Part shown: positions 58,775-64,000 of the stretch, one piece after another
How the letters are laid out: each line of letters begins with the position of its first letter
Numbering within the stretch: the first letter of the stretch is position 1
NCBI RefSeq assembly: GCF_000721705.1
Contig: NZ_JOJL01000002.1
Coordinates: forward strand, 1-64,000
From: Actinoplanes subtropicus
GTDB lineage: Bacteria > Actinomycetota > Actinomycetes > Mycobacteriales > Micromonosporaceae
Length of the DNA: 64,000 nucleotides
Direction of reading: 5' to 3'
Position numbers and translations under genes: made by a program
Notes under the pieces: model-generated
What the model was told of the DNA's origin: nothing
Database searches by the model: none
What the model saw: the letters and a program-made list of their open reading frames with translations, nothing else

Positions 58775-59481
58775 GTCGGGAGCTGTTGCGGCGGGGCGAG
58801 AGGAGCCGGGAGCAGCCGGGCGGCCGAGTCGAAGGCGGTCGCGGTGTGCCCGGCGACCACCGGGGGACGGCCGGGCCAGCCGGCGGCCAGCGAGCTCCAC
58901 TGCGGATCGGTGAGCAGCACCAGCCCGTCGCCGGTGCGGGCGTCCCGGCGGAGCAGGCCGGGCAGCTCCGCCAGCGACGCCGCGGTGGTCCCGCGGGTCG
59001 GCTGGAGGATGAGGGTCAGCAGGCCGGTGGCCGACGCGGCCCGCCGGCGGGTCTCGGCCAGGCCGGCCGGGGTGGTCAGCGCCAGGACGACCGGGAAGGC
59101 ACGGTCCCGGTGCTTGCCGTACTCCGGGCCGGTGACCAGCAGCGGCGCCGCGGCCAGGCGCCAGGCCGCGGCCCCCGGCGGCGACCAGGCGATCGTGCCG
59201 CCGGCGTCGAGCTCGTCGTCGAGCCGGCCGGGCGGCGCCGGCGGGGCGGCGACGACGTCCTCCGAGCCGCCGAGCGCCGACCAGGACGGGTAGAAGTTCT
59301 GCTGCCGGTTCACCACCAGCCCGATCTCCGCCACCAGCAGCAGCTCGATCGCGACCAGCCCGGCGACGCGCAGCGGTATCCGCTTGCGGCCACCCCACCG
59401 CCAGACCCGTACGGTGGCCGCCGCGGCGACGAGCGCCAAACCGCCGGTCAGCAGGATCAGCGGCAGGCCGGTCAGGCTCAC
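58771..59481 (-). CDS. Membrane protein related to the adjacent esterase
   Basis: This encodes 236 residues from GTG 59481 (GTGA overlap with the upstream gene). Two membrane helices (about residues 4-22 and 33-55) are followed by VVNRQQNFYPSWSALGGSE. The esterase encoded next has VNRLTETYPSWAALAGEK after its own two helices, so the two proteins share this anchor and motif. The rest (about 70-236) is soluble, lacks the esterase nucleophile loop (SAGAF), and resembles a thioredoxin-like or partner domain only loosely. It is probably a paralogue that lost catalysis and forms a complex with the esterase. Confidence 0.65.
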   Translation of the reverse strand: MSLTGLPLILLTGGLALVAAAATVRVWRWGGRKRIPLRVAGLVAIELLLVAEIGLVVNRQQNFYPSWSALGGSEDVVAAPPAPPGRLDDELDAGGTIAWSPPGAAAWRLAAAPLLVTGPEYGKHRDRAFPVVLALTTPAGLAETRRRAASATGLLTLILQPTRGTTAASLAELPGLLRRDARTGDGLVLLTDPQWSSLAAGWPGRPPVVAGHTATAFDSAARLLPAPLAPPQQLPT

Positions 59482-61235
59482 GCCCCGGTCTCCACGCCTC
59501 CGCGGGACCGCGAGGCCGGCAGGAAGGCCTCGGCGCTGAGCGCGGCGATCGCGATCCGCGGCAGGTCGCGGGCCGAGGGGAAGCAGAGGAACCGCGGCTG
59601 CCAGTTCGGCAGGTACTTCGCGTTCGCCCGGTAGAGCGACTCGATCTGCCACAGCCGGGACGCCGCCTTCAGGATGCGCGACCAGAGCCGGATCACCGGG
59701 CCCGCGCCCAGCTCCTCGGCACGGGCGAACACCGAGCGCAGCACGGCGAAGTTGAGCGAGATCCGCTCGACGCCGAGGGCCGGCGCCGCCTCGATCGCGG
59801 AGACCACCATCAGCTCGGTCAACCCGTTGGGCGCGGTGCGGTCGCCGCGCATCAGGTCGAGCGACAACCCGCGGCGGCCCCACGGCACGAACTGCAGCAG
59901 GCCGCGCAGCTTCCCCTCCTCGTCGTGGCAGAGGACCAGCAGGCAGTCGCCGTCGGCCGGGTCGCCCAGCCGGGACAGCGCCATCGAGAAGCCCCGCTCG
60001 ACCTTGCCGTCGCGCAGCTCGTTCGCACAGGCCACGGTCCCGGCGAACTGCTCGGCGGGCAGGTCGCGCTGCCGGATGACCTGGCACGAGTAGCCGGAAC
60101 GCCGCATCCGCCCGACCGCCTGGCGCACCCCGCGCATCGCCCGGCCCTCCAGCGCGAAGCCGCCGACCTCCACAATGGCCTCGTCGCCCAGCTCGATCAC
60201 GTCGAGGCCGGCCTTCTGGTACGCGCGCCCGCCCGCGGTGCCGCAGGCCAGCACGGCCGGCGTCCACCCGTGCCGGGCGCAGTCGCTCAGCCACTGCCCG
60301 ATCGCCCGCGGCCACTCCGAGGGCAGCCCCAGCGGGTCGCCCGAGGCCAGGCTGACCCCATTGACGATCTTGTACGCCACGGCGGCCTTGCCGGACGGCG
60401 ACCAGACCACCTGCTTGTCGTCGCGCAGGGCGAAGTAGCCGAGCGAGTCGCCGTCGCCGTGCTTGTCGACCAGCGCCCGCAGCCGCTCCCGATCGTCGGC
60501 CTCCCGCGTGCTCAGGCCGCTGCTCGGGCGCAGCAGCAGAAGGCCGGCCGAGGCGAACGCGAGCATGCCGAACGCCCCGGTCGTGAGCGTCACCGTCAGG
60601 CCGCCCACCGGGTACTGGAACTGGACCGGCCCGGTGACGCCGATCAGGCCGAGGGCGGCATGCTCCGCCCAGCGCAGCACGCCGGGCCGGCCGTCGAGCC
60701 GGTTGGCCCGGATCGCGATCTCGACGAAGCCCAGGACGAAGCCGGCGCCCAGGAACAGCGCGCAGGCCCGCACGGCCCGCCACCGGTTGCCCGGGTCGGT
60801 CTCGACGGTGAACTGATCGCGCTTGAGCACCAGCAGGGCGATAAGCACGCCGGCAAACACCAACGGTGCCAGGCCGCCCTTGACCAGGTGCAGGCCGACG
60901 CTGACCAGGGAGAGCACCAGCGCGAGCTGCCAGGCGCGGCGCTTGCCGCGGCGCAACCCGGCGCCCAGGTAGATCAGCAGGACCCCGATGACCGCGGTGG
61001 CGGCGCGGGCGGTGACCATGCCCGCGGTGGGCACCATGTCGGCCAGCAGCGAGAACCGGTGTTGCCGCATGGGCAGCACGGCGAACACGGTGCCGACCAG
61101 ACCGACGAACTGCACCAGCCGGGCCACCGCCCGGCGCGTCGACGGCGGCTGCGTCCACCGGCGTACGCCCGTCTCACCCTCGTCCTTCGCGCCGCCCGGC
61201 GTCCGCTCCAACACCGTTGACCTACCCGGCTCCAT
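59478..61235 (-). CDS. Aminoacyl-phosphatidylglycerol synthase-like (DUF2156/MprF-type) protein
   Basis: This encodes 585 residues from ATG 61235, with GGGGAGAGA upstream; the frame from 61289 is less likely. About six membrane helices occupy the first ~260 residues. The rest is a double-GNAT DUF2156 domain as in the MprF/LysX2 aminoacyl-tRNA:phosphatidylglycerol transferases: YFALRDDKQVVWSPSGKAAV, FAGTVACANELRDGKVERGFSM, LDLMRGD and PNGLTELMVV are family features. These enzymes move Lys or Ala from tRNA to phosphatidylglycerol and raise cationic-peptide resistance. It starts an operon with two membrane-anchored proteins. The amino acid cannot be read from sequence. Confidence 0.85.
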   Translation of the reverse strand: MEPGRSTVLERTPGGAKDEGETGVRRWTQPPSTRRAVARLVQFVGLVGTVFAVLPMRQHRFSLLADMVPTAGMVTARAATAVIGVLLIYLGAGLRRGKRRAWQLALVLSLVSVGLHLVKGGLAPLVFAGVLIALLVLKRDQFTVETDPGNRWRAVRACALFLGAGFVLGFVEIAIRANRLDGRPGVLRWAEHAALGLIGVTGPVQFQYPVGGLTVTLTTGAFGMLAFASAGLLLLRPSSGLSTREADDRERLRALVDKHGDGDSLGYFALRDDKQVVWSPSGKAAVAYKIVNGVSLASGDPLGLPSEWPRAIGQWLSDCARHGWTPAVLACGTAGGRAYQKAGLDVIELGDEAIVEVGGFALEGRAMRGVRQAVGRMRRSGYSCQVIRQRDLPAEQFAGTVACANELRDGKVERGFSMALSRLGDPADGDCLLVLCHDEEGKLRGLLQFVPWGRRGLSLDLMRGDRTAPNGLTELMVVSAIEAAPALGVERISLNFAVLRSVFARAEELGAGPVIRLWSRILKAASRLWQIESLYRANAKYLPNWQPRFLCFPSARDLPRIAIAALSAEAFLPASRSRGGVETGA

Positions 61236-61494
61236 CGATCTCTCCCCGTTCCCCCGGAAACCCACCGGTAGCATGACGCCTGTGTGCAAGGGGCAATCTG
61301 CCCGATCGCCCGTTGCTCACGCATCGGCCGGAAGTCGGCAACCTTTTTCGGGCACTACGACTTTGGGCCGAGCCGACTGGTTCCGCATCGGTCGGATTCT
61401 TCGCGGAGGGGCCGTTCGGCGGGGCCCACTCTGCGCGAAGCGAGGTGCCGGCGGCCGGGAGTCCCGAGCGAGTGGCACGAATGAAGGAGCTGGT
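61236..61494. other. Intergenic region before the DUF2156 operon
   Basis: These 259 bp carry the promoter region of the DUF2156 operon on the minus strand. I saw no gene and no clear promoter; a TTGCCC-17-TGCTAC pair (minus strand, near 61270-61300) is the best candidate. Confidence 0.4.
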
Positions 61495-63624
61495 TCAGGC
61501 CGCGGTACGCCGGGCGGCCTTCACGTCGTACATCGAAAGATCTGCCTCTTGCAGCAGATGCTGGGCGGTGCTCCCGGGGACGCACGGGGCGCTGCCGATG
61601 CTCACCCCGATCCGGACCACCCGCTCGCCGAGGACGTACGGCGCGCAGATCGCGTCGTGGATCCGACTGACCGCCTCGTCCAGCTCCGGGCCGGGCGCGA
61701 GGTCGTCGAGGAGCACCAGGAACTCGTCGCCGCCGTACCGCGCGGCCACGTCGCCGGCGCGCAGGCAGTCGCGCAGCCGGTCCGCGACGCCGACCAGCAG
61801 GTGGTCGCCGGTGTGGTGGCCGAGCGTGTCGTTGACGTGCTTGAACCCGTCGAGGTCGAGGAAGAGCACGACCGCCGGACCGTCGTACGCCAGCCGGTTC
61901 TCCAGCGTGCTGAGGAAGGCCGACCGGTTGGGCAGCCCGGTGAGCCGGTCCGACCGGGCCTCGCGCCGCAGCCGCTCCTCCTGGTCGCGCAGGTCGAGGG
62001 CGACGGTCAGCAGCGCGGCGCACTGGTTGACCAGCTCGCGCCCGTCGTCGACCCGGTTCTCCACCACGTCGACCAGGGCGAGCCAGCCGCGGTCGCTGTC
62101 GCCGACCTTCGCGCGTACGACGAAGACGGTCTCCCCGGGCGCGGCGGCGTCGAGCAGCTCCACCGGCGGGAACGAGGCGATCGCGGTCGGCCCGGCGGGG
62201 ATCGGCGGCCCGGGATGCCGGCGCCACCCGGGCGTGCGGACCAGCTCGCCGTCCGGCCCGCGCAGCGCGATCGAGCCGGCCGTCGCGGGGGTCAGCCCGA
62301 GCCACGAGGGGTCCCGGGGCTCGACGTCGCGGCGGTGCAGCATGGCCATGCTGAGCGTGTAGTTGATGCTGATCAGCGACCGCAGGTGCAGGTGGTCGGC
62401 GAGCTGGACGCGGCTGTGCGACCGCCCGAGGGCCAGCATGATCGCCTGGACGCCGTGGCCGAGCCGCGCGATCGCCGGGGCCTCGGCGGCGGGCAGGTCG
62501 TCCGCGTACTCCTGGACCGCCCGGGAGATCACCCGGAGCGTCTCCAGGGTCGGGCTGGCGGCCAGCAGGTTCTGCAGCTCGTTCGCCGCGTCCCCGATGC
62601 CGGCGGGGTCGCCGGCGGCCGCCGCCAGCAGGGCGTCGGCGGTGGCCGTGGCCGCGTGCTCGGCGGCCTGGACGCCCCGCTCGGCGGCGTCGGCCTCGGC
62701 GGCCGGCAACACCTCGGCCAGGCGCCGGCCGAGGCGCCGTACGCCGTCCGGCTCGACCAGGTCCGGCAGCCGCTCCGCGAACGTCGTGCACCCGCAGGAG
62801 CTGCGCGGCACGAACCGGGTGGGCAGCAGGTACCGGCCCGGCCGGTCGGTACCCTCGAGCCGGCCGATCAGCAGGTCGACCGCGCGATGGCTCATCGCCT
62901 CCAGCGGCTGGCGGACGGTGGCCAGCTCGGGGCGGTGCAGGCTGGCCTCGTCGATGTTGTCGAACCCGGTCACCAGGATGTCGTCCGGGCAGCGCAGGCC
63001 GGCCGCCGCGAGCACCCGCAGGGCGGTGAACGCGTTCCGGTCGGTCGCCGCCACGAGCGCGTCGGGCCGTCCGTAGCGCAGCAGCTCCCGGGCGTCCCAG
63101 GTGACGCCGCTCTCGACGTTGTTCACCGCCGGCAGGAAGACCCCGGGCTCCAGGCCGTGCGCCCGGAGCACCTCGGCGTACGCCTCGTAGCGCTCCCGGA
63201 TGTCGGTGGCGGCGACGTGTCCGGTGAAGGCGATCCGGCGGCAGCCGTGATCGCGGATCAGGTGGGTGACCACGGCCCGCATGCCGGCGGTGTTGTCCGG
63301 CAGCACGGCCGGCAGCTCGAGCCGGTCGATGGTGTGGCCGACCAGGACCACCGGCTTGCCGGCCTGGGCCAGCCGGGCCAGGTACTCGGGGCGGACGGCG
63401 TCGGCGAGCGCGACGAACCCGGCGATGTGGTCCCAGGAGACGGCCGCGTCGAAGCCCGGGTCGCCGCCGTGCACGGTCAGCTCGGCCGCGGCGTCCAGGG
63501 TCTGGATCGCGATGAGCCGCCGCCCGTGCGACCGGGCGGCCGCACCGACGCCGGCCACGAGGCTCCCGTAATAGGTGCCGCCGACGAACGGCGAGAGCAC
63601 CCCGATCGCCCCGGCATCACGCAT
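61495..63624 (-). CDS. LacI-type ligand-binding domain fused to GGDEF
   Basis: This encodes about 709 residues; GTG 63654 is an alternative start. Residues 1-~270 form a LacI/GalR-type periplasmic-binding-protein-like sensor (IGVLSPFVGGTYYGSLVAGVG, VTGFDNIDEASLHRPELATVRQPLEAM) without a helix-turn-helix in front. A helical linker (about 290-400) and a small GAF-like region follow. The C-terminal domain is a diguanylate cyclase with YGGDEFLVLL. The protein would make c-di-GMP in response to a cytoplasmic ligand, perhaps a sugar. No membrane helix is visible. Confidence 0.85.
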   Translation of the reverse strand: MRDAGAIGVLSPFVGGTYYGSLVAGVGAAARSHGRRLIAIQTLDAAAELTVHGGDPGFDAAVSWDHIAGFVALADAVRPEYLARLAQAGKPVVLVGHTIDRLELPAVLPDNTAGMRAVVTHLIRDHGCRRIAFTGHVAATDIRERYEAYAEVLRAHGLEPGVFLPAVNNVESGVTWDARELLRYGRPDALVAATDRNAFTALRVLAAAGLRCPDDILVTGFDNIDEASLHRPELATVRQPLEAMSHRAVDLLIGRLEGTDRPGRYLLPTRFVPRSSCGCTTFAERLPDLVEPDGVRRLGRRLAEVLPAAEADAAERGVQAAEHAATATADALLAAAAGDPAGIGDAANELQNLLAASPTLETLRVISRAVQEYADDLPAAEAPAIARLGHGVQAIMLALGRSHSRVQLADHLHLRSLISINYTLSMAMLHRRDVEPRDPSWLGLTPATAGSIALRGPDGELVRTPGWRRHPGPPIPAGPTAIASFPPVELLDAAAPGETVFVVRAKVGDSDRGWLALVDVVENRVDDGRELVNQCAALLTVALDLRDQEERLRREARSDRLTGLPNRSAFLSTLENRLAYDGPAVVLFLDLDGFKHVNDTLGHHTGDHLLVGVADRLRDCLRAGDVAARYGGDEFLVLLDDLAPGPELDEAVSRIHDAICAPYVLGERVVRIGVSIGSAPCVPGSTAQHLLQEADLSMYDVKAARRTAA

Positions 63625-63675
63625 GCCCGCTCTATCGGACGACACGTGCCGCACCTGAACGAGTTATGCCGGGCG

Positions 63676-63897
63676 TCACTCGGGGGCGCGGTGCCGGCCA
63701 CCGGCGGTGGGCTGCTCGACCGCCGGGCCGGCCGGCCGGTCGCCGCCGGGCTCCTCGTCGACTTCGCCAGGTGCCGGGCGGCCACCGGCGAACTCGTCGG
63801 TGCGCAGGCCCGACAGCCAGTCCTCCAGCTCGTCGGCCGGCCCTTGCGCGTCGGCAGCGGCCGGGCCGGACGGTGCGGGATCGTTGTCAGCGCTCAT
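63676..63897 (-). CDS. Small acidic, disordered protein
   Basis: This encodes 73 residues from ATG 63897, rich in Pro, Ala, Gly, Asp and Glu, with LEDWLSGLRTDEF as the only ordered-looking segment. A TANNNT box (TACGCT, 63904-63909) lies 6 nt before the ATG, so the mRNA is probably leaderless. The family is unknown. Confidence 0.55.
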   Translation of the reverse strand: MSADNDPAPSGPAAADAQGPADELEDWLSGLRTDEFAGGRPAPGEVDEEPGGDRPAGPAVEQPTAGGRHRAPE

Positions 63898-63933
63898 CAC
63901 CCGAGCGTAGCGAGGCGGTGCGAGGCGCCGCGA

Positions 63934-64000
63934 TCAGCCGACGGTGGCGCGTTCCGCCCCGATGGTGGTGTCGTCGCCGTGACCGGTGTGCACGACGGTG
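63934..64000 (-). CDS. C-terminal end of an MBL-fold hydrolase
   Basis: On the minus strand, the last 67 bases read TVVHTGHGDDTTIGAERATVG followed by a stop at 63934-63936. The THGxxTTIGAE-type end with HTGHG is characteristic of glyoxalase II-like metallo-beta-lactamase-fold enzymes, in which the His is the last zinc ligand. The rest of the gene lies beyond the window. Confidence 0.7.
   Translation of the reverse strand, partial: TVVHTGHGDDTTIGAERATVG

Noticed and set aside
1..64000. tRNA, rRNA, insertion sequence or CRISPR array
   Set aside because: No cloverleaf-like, transposase-like or array-like sequence was seen on either strand by reading; a tRNAscan or ISfinder search would be needed to be certain.

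Overview
The window looks like about 64 kb of chromosome from a high-GC actinomycete. GC is very high with strong third-position GC bias. GTG and TTG starts and 4-nt ATGA/GTGA gene overlaps are common. The gene content (type I PKS, P450s, a Pls-like NRPS, GAF-ANTAR and STAS proteins, a CBM2 protein, CcrA-type reductase) fits a Micromonosporaceae/Actinoplanes- or Streptomyces-like organism; the genus is inference. I saw no rRNA, tRNA, CRISPR array or insertion sequence.

Layout. 0-12.7 kb: a membrane protein, an aldo/keto reductase with an in-frame 21-bp tandem repeat, and a sugar-use operon (divergent DeoR regulator; ABC binding protein plus two permeases; class II aldolase; ADP-dependent-type sugar kinase; mannose-6-phosphate-isomerase-like cupin), followed by a nitrilase-family hydrolase, a secreted CBM2 protein, an SprT-like protein and an SGNH hydrolase. 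12.7-22.5 kb: the most unusual region. A 58-residue peptide gene with a TTG start looks like a RiPP precursor and lies 39 nt before an HExxH-type peptide-modifying enzyme. These are convergent with a three-gene operon of VMAP fused to a nucleoside phosphorylase, a MoxR-type AAA ATPase, and a vWA (SAV_2336-like) protein fused to a STAND NTPase and kinesin-light-chain-like TPRs. 22.7-24.5 kb: a GAF-ANTAR regulator and a STAS protein separated by degenerate repeats. 24.6-31.7 kb: a Pls/PosA-family NRPS (homopoly-amino-acid type) translationally coupled to an M1 peptidase, then CorA and a 4'-phosphopantetheinyl transferase that could activate the NRPS. 31.8-38.4 kb: an orphan OmpR-type regulator, four hexamer direct repeats at exact 11-bp spacing, and a P450-ferredoxin-ferredoxin reductase-SDR(frameshifted)-P450 operon with a PhyH-like dioxygenase downstream. 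38.4-46 kb: small hypotheticals, a sulfotransferase, a MerR-VOC fusion, DacB, a BNR/sialidase-like secreted protein, an MFS remnant and a PucR-type regulator.

46-57.6 kb: a lipid-type PKS locus. A fatty acyl-AMP ligase overlaps an ACP-KS-AT-KR-ACP-TE megasynthase, followed by crotonyl-CoA carboxylase/reductase and an MFS exporter. It converges on an antigen-85-like esterase and a secretory lipase. The logic parallels FadD32-Pks13-Ag85 of mycolate makers, but with a built-in ketoreductase and a probable alkylmalonyl extender. 57.7-61.2 kb: an aminoacyl-phosphatidylglycerol-synthase-like protein coupled to two membrane-anchored proteins that share a motif; one is an Ag85-fold esterase. 61.5-64 kb: a LacI-type sensor fused to GGDEF, a small disordered protein, and the 3' end of an MBL-fold hydrolase.

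Several genes (near 1.05, 31.8, 39.5 and 63.9 kb) have a TANNNT box exactly 6 nt before the start codon, as expected for leaderless mRNAs.
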